A stretch of 64,000 bases of DNA, from the NCBI RefSeq assembly GCF_036687315.1, contig NZ_CP144683.1, positions 3,406,983-3,470,982 of the forward strand, written 5' to 3'. This DNA is from Sphingopyxis sp. TUF1 (GTDB lineage: Bacteria > Pseudomonadota > Alphaproteobacteria > Sphingomonadales > Sphingomonadaceae). Under the pieces are notes generated by a model that ran no database searches, was not told the origin of the DNA, and was given only the letters and a program-made list of their open reading frames with translations. Position 1 is the stretch's first letter. Each line of letters opens with the position of its first letter. A program made the translations under genes and the position numbers. Shown in pieces: positions 47,502 through 56,011 of the stretch.

Positions 47502-49192
47502 ATGCTTCGTTTCCCCCGCTCGACCGCAGCCTTTGCGGTTCTTCTGACCGTTGCCGCGTGCAACGCTTCCGACAAGGCTGCGAGCGATACGTCCGCCCCC
47601 GCCATCCCCGATGTCGAGATTCCCGAACTGTCGCTCGCAACGCTTCAGGAAGTGACCAAGGAATTGTCGTCGGACGCCTACGAGGGCCGTGCGCCCGGCA
47701 CGGCTGGCGAGGAAAAGACGGTCGCTTACATTATCAAGAAATATCAAGAAGCGGGGCTGAAGCCCGGCAACAACGGCAACTGGACGCAGGACGTGCCGCT
47801 CATCGAGATCACGGCCAAGAACGCCACCCCGCTGACCTTCACGGGCGGCAAGACGCCAGTAACCGCGCAATATGCCAAGGACTATGTCGCGTTCAGTTGG
47901 CGCGTGCAGCCCAAGACCGAGGTCAAGGACAGCGACGTCGTCTTTGTCGGCTATGGCATCAATGCCCCCGAAAAGGGTTGGAACGACTATGCCGGGCTCG
48001 ATGTAAAGGGGAAGACGGTCGTCGTCCTCGTCAACGATCCCGACTGGGAAACCAAGGAAGCCAAGGGCGAGTTCAATGGTCGCGCCATGACCTATTATGG
48101 CCGCTGGTCGTATAAATATGAAGAAGCCGCGCGGCAGGGCGCGGCGGCCGTGCTGATCGTCCACGACACCGAACCCGCCGCTTACGGCTGGAATGTCGTC
48201 GATCGAGCAATACGGGGACGCAATATCTGGCCGAGAGCAAGAATGGCGGCGCCGACCAGACCGTTGCAAATGGCTGGATCCAGCTGCCCAAGGCGAAAGA
48301 AGTTTTCGCAAGCGCAGGGCAGGATTTCGATGCAATGCGCGCGGCCGCGAAGAAAAAGGGCTTCAGGCCAGTTCCGCTGACCGGGGTGAAGGCAAACTTC
48401 GGCTTCGACAACGAAATCGCGAAGAAAATGTCGCGCAACGTCATCGGCGTTCTGCCGGGCGCCAAGCGGCCCGACGAATATGTTCTCTATACCGGCCACT
48501 GGGATCATCTCGGCCGCTGCACGCCGGTCGATGGCGACGACATCTGCAATGGTGCCGTCGATAACGCGAGCGGCATCGCGGGTCTCGTGACGCTGGCGCA
48601 AGCCTTTCACAAGGCCGGTGCGCCCGACCGCAGCATCGTCTTTCTCGCGGTGACCGCCGAAGAATCGGGGCTGCTCGGATCGAAATACTACGCCGAAAAC
48701 CCGGTCTTCCCGCTTTCACAGACCGTCGGCGGCGTGAATATGGACGCGCTCAATTCGGTCGGCCCGGCAAAAGACATTGTCGTTGTCGGCGGCGGCAAGT
48801 CCGAACTCGATGCCTATGTCACCAAGCTCGCGCAGATGGAGGGCCGCACGGTCAAGGCCGAACCGACGCCGGAGAAGGGCTTCTACTATCGCTCGGACCA
48901 TTTCAGCTTTGCAAAGCTCGGCGTGCCGATGTTCAACTTCGGCAGCGGCGACGATCTGGTCGATGGCGGCGTCGAGGCCGGCCAGAAAGCAGCGGAAGAT
49001 TATGAAAAGAACCGCTATCACGCCCCCGGGGACGAATTTGAGGCTATTACCAACTGGGACGGCATGATGTCGGACCTGCGCCTCTATTACGCCGCCGGCC
49101 GAATGCTCGCGATGACCAGCGCATGGCCGAACTGGGTCGAGGGCGATGAATTCCGCGCCGCCCGCGACAAGTCGCGTAGCGCGGCGAAATAG
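47502..49192 (+). pseudogene. M28 family metallopeptidase lipoprotein, frameshifted
   Basis: The N-terminal frame has a lipoprotein signal (VAAC, lipid Cys at residue 20) and a PA-like insert. The second frame carries the zinc-peptidase core: YTGHWDHLG, NGAVDNASGIA, AVTAEESGLLGS, VNMDALN and YYRSDHFSFA. The frames join near 48202. One extra A in GTCGTCGAATCG gives VVESSNTGTQYLAE and a 564-codon gene. The intact product would be an envelope-anchored aminopeptidase-like enzyme. As written it is split into two open frames. Confidence 0.9.
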
Positions 49193-49200
49193 GGTTTCGT

Positions 49201-49276
49201 CATTGCGAGCGGAGCGACGCAATCCAGGGCGGTTTACGCTACTCCAGATTGCCGCGTCGCTCCGCTCCTCGCAATG
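49201..49276. repeat. REP-like inverted repeat, family A copy 3
   Basis: CATTGCGAGCGGAGCGACGC at the left and GCGTCGCTCCGCTCCTCGCA near the right end (before ATG) form the outer stem. It starts 9 bases after the M28 stop and ends 27 bases before the aguA start. Confidence 0.9.
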
Positions 49277-49302
49277 ACGGAGCTGAACAGGATCGAGACC
49301 CG

Positions 49303-50286
49303 ATGCCCCTGCACATGCCTGCCGAATGGGCACCGCACGATGCGGTGTGGATCGGCTTTCCCCATTTCGCCGAGGAATGGTCGGGGCAGATAGACGCCGC
49401 GCGGCGCGACGTCGCGGCATTCGCCAATGCCGTTCACGACGAGGGCCGCGGCGAGACGGTGCGACTGGTGGTGCGCGATCACGCGAACGCCGATCTGGCC
49501 GAAACCATGGTCGATCCGGGTGTCGAGCTGCACATCATGCCGCTTGGCGACATCTGGCTGCGCGATACCGGACCGATCGTCGTCGGTACCGGCGGTGCGC
49601 GAGCCGCGCGCAATTTCGATTTCAACTGGTGGGGCAATAAATTCGTCATGCCGGGCGACCGCGAGATCGGTTCAATCATCGCAGCCTATATGGCTTTTCC
49701 GACACGCGATTGTGACTGGGTGCTGGAGGGCGGCGGCATCGACGTCGACGGCTCCGGGCTCTGCGTCACGACCGAGGAATGCCTGCTCAACCCGAACCGC
49801 AACCCGTCGCTGACGCGCGCCGACATCGAGACGCGGCTGCACAAGTCCCTCGGCATCGATCGCGTCCTGTGGCTGGGCAACGGCCTGATCGGCGACCACA
49901 CCGACGGCCATGTCGATAATCTGGCGCGCTTCGTCGGCGAAGGGCGGCTGGCGTTACCCGTTGCGGCAGGTAACGACGATCCCAATGCGCATGTCTATGC
50001 TGACGCCCGCGCGCGCGCCAAAGCTTTTGACGGGGTCGAGATCGTCGATCTGCCCTCACCCGGCCGCGTGGAAATCGACGGAGAGGTAGCGGCGGCAAGT
50101 TATATGAACTTCTATATCGGCAATAGCACCGTCGTCGTGCCCACCTATGGCGCGCCGAACGATCAGGCTGCGATCGAGACGCTCGCGGCGCTGTTCCCTG
50201 ATCGCCGCGCGGTGGGCGTGCCCGCGCGGGGGATCATCGTCGGCGGCGGAAGCTTCCATTGCTCGAGCCAGCAAGTGCCGCGCTAA
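49303..50286 (+). CDS. aguA: Agmatine deiminase
   Basis: The 327-residue amidinotransferase-fold enzyme converts agmatine to N-carbamoylputrescine. It shows MPAEWAPHDAVWIGFPH, DIWLRDTGPI, NWWGNKF, EGGGIDVDG, DHTDGHVDN and the nucleophile C320 in GGGSFHCSSQQ. It is shorter than some AguA but all catalytic blocks are present. aguB follows after 93 bases, forming a two-gene agmatine-to-putrescine route. Confidence 0.94.
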   Translation: MPLHMPAEWAPHDAVWIGFPHFAEEWSGQIDAARRDVAAFANAVHDEGRGETVRLVVRDHANADLAETMVDPGVELHIMPLGDIWLRDTGPIVVGTGGARAARNFDFNWWGNKFVMPGDREIGSIIAAYMAFPTRDCDWVLEGGGIDVDGSGLCVTTEECLLNPNRNPSLTRADIETRLHKSLGIDRVLWLGNGLIGDHTDGHVDNLARFVGEGRLALPVAAGNDDPNAHVYADARARAKAFDGVEIVDLPSPGRVEIDGEVAAASYMNFYIGNSTVVVPTYGAPNDQAAIETLAALFPDRRAVGVPARGIIVGGGSFHCSSQQVPR

Positions 50287-50294
50287 TTCTTTGC

Positions 50295-50317
50295 GTCGTC
50301 CCGGCGAAGGCTGGGAC
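50295..50317. repeat. Half copy of REP-like family B
   Basis: GTCGTCCCGGCGAAGGCTGG resembles one arm of family B (one arm only, imperfect). It lies between aguA and aguB. Confidence 0.6.
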
Positions 50318-50379
50318 GCCGAGGGTGAGGGTGCAGCTTTTGCTCTGGCAAGATGCGCTGTCCGGCCTATATCCGGCCC

Positions 50380-51231
50380 ATGACCCGCACCATAACTATC
50401 GCAGCATTACAGCTCCCCCTGCCCGGCCCCGTCCAGCCCAATATCGAGGCCGTGATCGCGCTTATCGAGGAAGCGGCCGCCCAGGGTGCGCAGGTCATCC
50501 TGCCGCCCGAACTTTTCGAAGGCCCCTATTTCTGCCAGGTTGAGGATGAGGCGCTGTTCGCGGCGGCGCGGCCGACGTCCGAACATCCGAGCGTCATTGC
50601 AATGCAGGCATTGGCCGCAAAACTGAAGGTGGCGATCCCGACGAGCTTTTTCGAGAAGGATGGGCCGCATTATTACAATACGCTCGCGATGATCGGCCCC
50701 GACGGCGCGATCATGGGGACGTATCGCAAAAGTCACATTCCCGACGGGCCGGGGTATGAAGAGAAATATTATTTCCGCCCCGGCAACACCGGCTTCAAAG
50801 TGTGGGACCTGTTCGGGACGCGCATCGGCGTCGGCGTCTGCTGGGACCAATGGTATCCCGAATGCGCGCGCGCGATGGCCCTGATGGGCGCCGAACTGCT
50901 CTTCTATCCCACCGCGATCGGATCGGAGCCCTATGACGCCGACCTCGACACCAGCCGCATGTGGCGCCGCGCGATGCAGGGCCATGCCGTGTCGAACTGT
51001 ATGCCGGTCATCGCCGCAAACCGGATCGGCACCGAGGGCGACGCCAGCTTTTACGGCCACAGCTTCATCACCGACGAGTGGGGCGACATGACGCAGGCGT
51101 TCGGCGCACACGAAACCGGCGCGCTCGTCGAGACGATCGACCTCGATCGCGCTGCGAAACACCGGGCCGGCATGGGCTTCTTCCGCGACCGGCGACCGCA
51201 GCTTTACGGCCGACTGGTCGAAGACGTCTGA
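50380..51231 (+). CDS. aguB: N-carbamoylputrescine amidase
   Basis: The 283-residue nitrilase-superfamily enzyme hydrolyses N-carbamoylputrescine to putrescine, CO2 and ammonia. The catalytic triad is E44 (LPPELFEGPYF), K117 (YRKSHIPDGPGYEEKYYF) and C154 (GVCWDQWYPE), with the family's DTSRMWRRAMQGHAVSN block. The ATG at 50380 is used. It acts with aguA upstream. Confidence 0.95.
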   Translation: MTRTITIAALQLPLPGPVQPNIEAVIALIEEAAAQGAQVILPPELFEGPYFCQVEDEALFAAARPTSEHPSVIAMQALAAKLKVAIPTSFFEKDGPHYYNTLAMIGPDGAIMGTYRKSHIPDGPGYEEKYYFRPGNTGFKVWDLFGTRIGVGVCWDQWYPECARAMALMGAELLFYPTAIGSEPYDADLDTSRMWRRAMQGHAVSNCMPVIAANRIGTEGDASFYGHSFITDEWGDMTQAFGAHETGALVETIDLDRAAKHRAGMGFFRDRRPQLYGRLVEDV

Positions 51232-51245
51232 CCTTGAACCCGCGC

Positions 51246-51869
51246 TCAGTTTTCGAAGCGGTGGATGCTTTCAAGGTCCGCCCGGTCGAGCGGCTGCGTC
51301 AGCCATAGCCCGCCGCGCCCTCCGCGCGACCAGCGCACGATCGCGTGCCGCTTAACTCCGCCGGCGAGTATGAGGTCGAACTCTTTGCCGACCTCGAAAT
51401 GCGTACCGTGGACAAAGCCCGCGCCATGTTGCGACAGATCAACCAGCTCAATGTCGCTGGCGGTTCCGTCGTCGGCGACAATCTGCGCCTGACTGTGAAC
51501 CGGCAAACGCGGCTGGCGATAGCCCATCGCGCGCTGTTCGGCCGCCAGTTGTTTGAGCACTTCGGCGACATCGACCTCGGTATCGAATGACACCCCGCAT
51601 CGGCCGCCGTCGGACCAGACGACCTTTCCGCCGAGCGTAACCGTGTCCGACAACGCGATTTCTAAATGTTCACCGACCGTGATCGGGACGTCGGCTGCAA
51701 GCATCATGCCGCGATCGGACATGTTCCGCACGCGCCACAGCCCCGCGTCACCGTTGCGGATGACTTTGGCAATCCGCCACACCGTGCGATAGCGATCGCC
51801 GCCGCGGCGGTCGTCCGCCGCGGAATGACTCGGCTCCTCAGCCGGATCGGATAAGCGACGTTGGCTCAT
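51246..51869 (-). CDS. Tandem PilZ domain protein
   Basis: The 207-residue protein has two PilZ-like domains. The first carries DRRGGDRYRTVWR and VRNMSDRGMML; the second RQPRLPVHSQAQIV and LVDLSQHGAGFVHG. Both have an R-rich segment and a D/N-x-S-x-x-G-like loop, so both may bind c-di-GMP, although the second lacks a clear RxxxR. The start is ATG at 51867-51869; an in-frame extension to 51974 reads as low-complexity Ser/Asn. It is divergent from the GGDEF gene. Confidence 0.85.
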   Translation of the reverse strand: MSQRRLSDPAEEPSHSAADDRRGGDRYRTVWRIAKVIRNGDAGLWRVRNMSDRGMMLAADVPITVGEHLEIALSDTVTLGGKVVWSDGGRCGVSFDTEVDVAEVLKQLAAEQRAMGYRQPRLPVHSQAQIVADDGTASDIELVDLSQHGAGFVHGTHFEVGKEFDLILAGGVKRHAIVRWSRGGRGGLWLTQPLDRADLESIHRFEN

Positions 51870-52356
51870 GTCTTTTACCTTGCCGACAGCAACACGCCGG
51901 GATAACCCGTTGTATATGCTGAAAAAACGCCCCACACCATTTGAACTACTACTAGATTTTTCGTTAAAATTCAATTATATTGCAGATATATAGTTAACGT
52001 CGCTTATATGATATAAGCGCCGATCAGGATGGCCCGGTGATTTGGAGACTCGTCCTGTTTTTAACGGTTCGTCGCCCGAACCCGCGCGATTGAACAAGGC
52101 TCCGCGCGCTCATGACGCCTAACCGTCAAGGCTCTGGCTCTCAGCATGTCAATCGGTAGGCAATCATCTGATGCAAGGTAACGATGGCGATGTGCGCGAA
52201 TGGGCGCCACACCAAAGAACGGGATGAAGCTAAACCGCTGATTTACCGGCTATATAATGGTTATGGCCACGAAACCGTTAAACGACGCGAAAAAAATCGC
52301 GCCAAAACGGCGTGAATCCCCTTTAAATCAGGGCCGGCCCGCTCGTTAAAGCTCGC
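51870..52356. other. 487-base intergenic region between PilZ and GGDEF genes
   Basis: No gene is evident. The left part (51940-52020) is markedly AT-rich and contains the palindrome at 52001-52019; several TTAA tetramers are scattered to 52350. It should hold the divergent promoters. Confidence 0.7.
52001..52019. promoter_or_regulatory. Perfect 19-base palindrome, possible operator
   Basis: CGCTTATAT and ATATAAGCG are exact complements around a single G. It lies in the AT-rich part of the divergent region, about 130 bases upstream of the tandem PilZ start. A regulator site is an inference. Confidence 0.5.
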
Positions 52357-53493
52357 ATGACCACAAAAGCGACAGCATCGAACGAGCCGGTTGGGCGGCT
52401 CATGGGTTGGCTCGGGCTTCGCCGCACGCGCGGCGGTGCCTCCGACGGCGGTTATCCGCCCGTCGACCCCGGGGGGCCCCGCGACTTGGCGCGTGAATCG
52501 CGTTACGAGCTAGCCGCGTCGATCACCTCTTTCCTCGTCGATAATGATCTGGAAATTTCGCCTGCAAACCTGCTGATCGCACATGGCGCCTTTTCGGGCC
52601 GCAACCCGCGCCTCGCGCGGCAGATCGTCGCGCAGGCGCAAAGCCCACAGGGCATCACGCAAAAATGGCTCGACGAGGTGGAGCAACAGGAAAGCGGCCA
52701 ACCGGACCGCGTCGAACTCGACAAGCTGATGAGTCGGCTCGAGGCCAATCTTGAGGCTTTTCACGCCAACACCAAGGATGCCCGCACCGCCACCAGCGAT
52801 TACGGGATCGAACTGGAACAGCATGTCTCCGATCTTGAGCAGCTTCAAAAGACAGGACGCATCGTGTCGAGCCTCGCCGACCTCGCCAAGGTCATGCTCG
52901 AACGCACGCGCAAGGCCGAAGAGGACATGCGCAAGAGCGAGGATGAGGCAAAAGCGCTGCGCCGCAGCCTCGACCGCGCCAAGCGCGATGCCGAGCTCGA
53001 CTATCTGACCGGGCTTCCGAACCGCCGCGCATTCGAAAACCTGCTCGACCGGCATTATAAGGAAGCGCGCGCGGCGATCGAGCCGCTGAGCGTAGCCTTC
53101 TGCGATATCGACGAGTTCAAGAAGGTCAACGACACCCACGGCCATGAGGCGGGCGACCGGGTCATCAAGGCCATCGCCGACACGCTCGCGCGCATTTCGA
53201 ACGACAAGTGCCATGTTGCGCGCCACGGCGGCGAGGAATTCGTCATGCTGTTCCGCGGTCTCACCCCGACCGAAGCCGCCGAAAAGCTGGACGATGCGCG
53301 CGAGGCGCTTGCCGACCGGCGCCTCATCAACCGCAAGACCGACGAACCGTTCGGACAGATCACCTTTTCGGGCGGGGTGGCCGATGTCTTTGGTTATGGC
53401 GATGCGCGCGCCGCGCTGAAGGCGGCCGACGCGGCGCTCTACAAGGCGAAGATGAGCGGCCGCAACTGCATCCGCATTGCTGAGCCGTCCTGA
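52357..53493 (+). CDS. GGDEF diguanylate cyclase
   Basis: The 378-residue protein has an N-terminal region of about 210 residues with coiled-coil helices (AEEDMRKSEDEAKALRRSLD near 190-210) and no membrane span. The GGDEF domain has LDYLTGLPNRRAFE and the active-site GGEEF (291-295). The cyclase signature is intact, so it should make c-di-GMP. No RxxD inhibitory site is evident at the usual spacing before GGEEF. It is divergent from the tandem PilZ gene, a likely functional partner. Confidence 0.92.
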   Translation: MTTKATASNEPVGRLMGWLGLRRTRGGASDGGYPPVDPGGPRDLARESRYELAASITSFLVDNDLEISPANLLIAHGAFSGRNPRLARQIVAQAQSPQGITQKWLDEVEQQESGQPDRVELDKLMSRLEANLEAFHANTKDARTATSDYGIELEQHVSDLEQLQKTGRIVSSLADLAKVMLERTRKAEEDMRKSEDEAKALRRSLDRAKRDAELDYLTGLPNRRAFENLLDRHYKEARAAIEPLSVAFCDIDEFKKVNDTHGHEAGDRVIKAIADTLARISNDKCHVARHGGEEFVMLFRGLTPTEAAEKLDDAREALADRRLINRKTDEPFGQITFSGGVADVFGYGDARAALKAADAALYKAKMSGRNCIRIAEPS

Positions 53494-53520
53494 TTACCGG
53501 CTTTCCGCGAGGGGGCGGGC

Positions 53521-53558
53521 GCCGCGGACAATTGGCATGATCGCCCGTTGTCCGCGGC
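53521..53558. terminator. Inverted repeat between convergent genes, probable bidirectional terminator
   Basis: Arms GCCGCGGACAA and TTGTCCGCGGC (11 bp, perfect) surround a 16-base loop between the GGDEF stop and the convergent sugar transporter stop. No strong T-run, so terminator function is tentative. Confidence 0.6.
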
Positions 53559-53565
53559 CTTGCCG

Positions 53566-54873
53566 TCAAACGGCCGGACGCCGCGCGTAATAGCCGAACG
53601 CGGCAATCACCGCATAGCATAGAGCGGGAAGCAGCAGCGCCGTGGCGAGGCTACCCGTGACATCGGCAATCACCCCGGTGGCGAGGGGGACGACCGCGCC
53701 GCCGAAGATCGCCACGTTGATGATCCCCGACCCGTCGGCTGCGCGCGGCCCGAGTTTCTCGGACGCGAGGCTGAAAATCGTCGGGAACATGATTGCGTTC
53801 ATCAGCCCGATTGCGAGCAGGCTATATCCAGAGACGACCCCGCTGCTGTTGGTCGAAATCAAGATCAACGTGATCGCGCCGATCGCAACGCAGGCGAGCA
53901 GCTTGCCCGGGCTGACGACGCGCATCAGGCCCGAACCGATGAAGCGGCCGACCATCGCGCCACCCCAGTACAGCCCGATCAACTTGCCTGCGGCCTGTTC
54001 CGGCAGTGCCATCACGCCCGGCTGCATCAGATAACTGACGACGAGCGAGCCGATCGACACCTCCGCCCCCACATAAAGAAAGATGCAGAGCGCACCGAAG
54101 CCGAAACGCGGGCGCTTCAGCAGGTCGAAACCCGCAAGGCCCGCGCTTGCTTCATGCCTTTCACCCTGAAGCCGGTTGCGGAACAGCCATACCGCGCCTG
54201 CGACTACGGCGAGCGCGACGGCAATCCCCAGATACCCGTGAACGATCGCCTGGCTTTCGGCGGTTCGATAGGCATCGAGTTCGGCGCCCGACAGCTGGTC
54301 GGCGCTGACCGTCGCCAGGCTGCCGAGGATCAGTATCGATCCAACGATCGGAAAAACGGTGGTCCCCAGCGAATTGAACGCCTGCGCAAAGGTCAGGCGG
54401 CTATGCGCCGTTTCGGGTTTGCCGAGAAGCGAGATCAGCGGGTTGGCGACGACCTGGACAATCACGACGCCGCTTGCGAGCACGAACAGCGCAAGCAGGA
54501 AGAGCCCATAGACCGCCTGTTGCGATGCAGGAATGAAGAGCAAGCATCCGGCAAGCATCGTCAGCAATCCCGCGACTGCGCCGCGCATATAGCCAATCTT
54601 CTTGACCAGCTTGGCCCCTGGAATGCCGATCACTAGGTAAGCGGTAAAAAAGCAGAACTGGATCAGCATGGCCTGCGTATAGTTGAGCGTGAACAGTTCT
54701 TTGAGTTTTGGGATCAGCACGTCGTTCAGCGACGTGATGCCTCCGAAAATGAAGAACAGTCCCATGACGAACAGCCGCAGCTCGGGCGCATCGACGTGCG
54801 CGCCCTGCCCTTCGACCGCAATCGGGTCGCTGCTCGACGAATTATCCGGCGCCAAAGCCATGCCATCCCCCAA
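53566..54873 (-). CDS. Sugar MFS transporter (FucP/GluP type)
   Basis: The 435-residue protein has about twelve membrane spans and the fucose-permease group pattern: FFIFGGITSLNDVLIPKLKE, LIQFCFFTAYLVIGIPGAKL, and QVVANPLISLLGKPETAHSRL with the conserved N-P and the sugar-site residues. Likely a proton- or sodium-coupled symporter for a hexose or amino sugar (glucose, galactose, fucose or GlcNAc). No sugar catabolic gene is adjacent. A second Met at codon 5 is also possible as start. Confidence 0.88.
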   Translation of the reverse strand: MGDGMALAPDNSSSSDPIAVEGQGAHVDAPELRLFVMGLFFIFGGITSLNDVLIPKLKELFTLNYTQAMLIQFCFFTAYLVIGIPGAKLVKKIGYMRGAVAGLLTMLAGCLLFIPASQQAVYGLFLLALFVLASGVVIVQVVANPLISLLGKPETAHSRLTFAQAFNSLGTTVFPIVGSILILGSLATVSADQLSGAELDAYRTAESQAIVHGYLGIAVALAVVAGAVWLFRNRLQGERHEASAGLAGFDLLKRPRFGFGALCIFLYVGAEVSIGSLVVSYLMQPGVMALPEQAAGKLIGLYWGGAMVGRFIGSGLMRVVSPGKLLACVAIGAITLILISTNSSGVVSGYSLLAIGLMNAIMFPTIFSLASEKLGPRAADGSGIINVAIFGGAVVPLATGVIADVTGSLATALLLPALCYAVIAAFGYYARRPAV

Positions 54874-55120
54874 TATTTTCTGATCGGGTCGTGCCCTACA
54901 CGGGTCATGTCATATTGGCGGCGGCGAGCAAGCCTATTTGATACTGCGCCGTCGCGACATTCGTATGCATAGGCACGGACGCCGTTTGGCGGATGAACGG
55001 CGCCTGCCCCTTGGCCTAATCGGAATGGGAGCATCGGATAGGCGGTCCCGTGAGGGCCATAGACCCTACGGACACAATCGTCGGTACGTTAGGGTGTCTG
55101 TCGCGGGCGTAGCACGCCAG

Positions 55121-56011
55121 TCAGCGGCTCCAGCGCGCGAAGATCGCCGTCGGCAGCAGCAGGGCGCGCGCTTCTTCGCGCACGGCAAGCTCGCCGCATT
55201 CGACCTTGCCCGGCAAGTCGGCGAAAAGCTGGGCGAGCAGTTCGCCGATCGCGAGCGCCGACATGCGCACGGCATAGACGGTCAGGAACAGCGCGCGGCT
55301 GTCCCCGTCGAGCAACTGGCGGCAATCGGCGAGCAGCGGCGCCAGCCCCTCCTCGATCTGCCAGCGCTCACCGCCGGGACCGCGCCCGAATTTGGGGGGG
55401 TCGAGCAGGATCGCATCGTAACGCCGCCCGCGTCGCACCTCGCGCGCAGTGAATTTGCCGGCATCGTCGACGATCCAGCGCACCGGCATGTCGGCCATGC
55501 CTGCAAGCGCCGCATTTTCGCGCGCCTGCCCCACCGATTTTTTGGAGGCATCGACATGCGTCACCGACGCGCCCGCCGCCGCGAGCGCCTGGCTGCCCAC
55601 GCCGGTGTAGCCAAAGAGATTCAGAAAGGCTGGGTCGGGCTTGTCGGCAACGCGTTCGCGCAGCCAGTCCCACACCGGCGCCATGTCGGGAAAGAAGCCG
55701 AGATGACGAAAGGGCGTGCAGGAGGCCGTGAAGCGCGTCTCGCGCCAGCCAAGCGGCCAGCCCTCGGCGGGCACGGGTTTATGGTAATACCAGCGGCCGC
55801 CGCCATCATCGTCGGACGCGGGCACGAACTCGCCATCAGCCGCAGCCCATTCGCTTTCGGGCAGCGCGGGTGCCCACATCGCCTGTGGTTCGGGGCGGAT
55901 GAAGCGATAGCGGCCATAGCGTTCGAGCTTGCGGCCGCCGCCGCTGTCGACCAGCCCATAATCATCCCACGCCTCGCCAACGAGCGTGACGAGGGGCAAC
56001 AGATCAGCCAC
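55121..56011 (-). CDS. Class I SAM-dependent methyltransferase (RlmI/RlmK-like)
   Basis: The 296-residue protein matches the Methyltrans_SAM group. The N-terminal KLERYGRYRFIRPEPQAMW and WRETRFTASCTPFRHLGFFPD regions precede motif I NLFGYTGVGSQALAAAGA. VTHVDASKKSVGQARENAAL and the motif IV-like LLDPPKFGRG follow. Relatives methylate 23S rRNA. It begins at a GTG that overlaps the thrC stop by 8 bases (GTGGCTGA), so it is coupled to thrC. Confidence 0.87.
   Translation of the reverse strand: MADLLPLVTLVGEAWDDYGLVDSGGGRKLERYGRYRFIRPEPQAMWAPALPESEWAAADGEFVPASDDDGGGRWYYHKPVPAEGWPLGWRETRFTASCTPFRHLGFFPDMAPVWDWLRERVADKPDPAFLNLFGYTGVGSQALAAAGASVTHVDASKKSVGQARENAALAGMADMPVRWIVDDAGKFTAREVRRGRRYDAILLDPPKFGRGPGGERWQIEEGLAPLLADCRQLLDGDSRALFLTVYAVRMSALAIGELLAQLFADLPGKVECGELAVREEARALLLPTAIFARWSR

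Noticed and set aside
40821..48205. A shared CGATCGA motif at two frameshift sites (40821 and 48202)
   Set aside because: CGATCG is very common in this DNA and the other four sites lack it, so the coincidence is weak.
52020..52350. CtrA-type TTAA-N7-TTAA boxes upstream of the GGDEF gene
   Set aside because: Several TTAA tetramers are present, but none that I checked has the required 7-base spacing.
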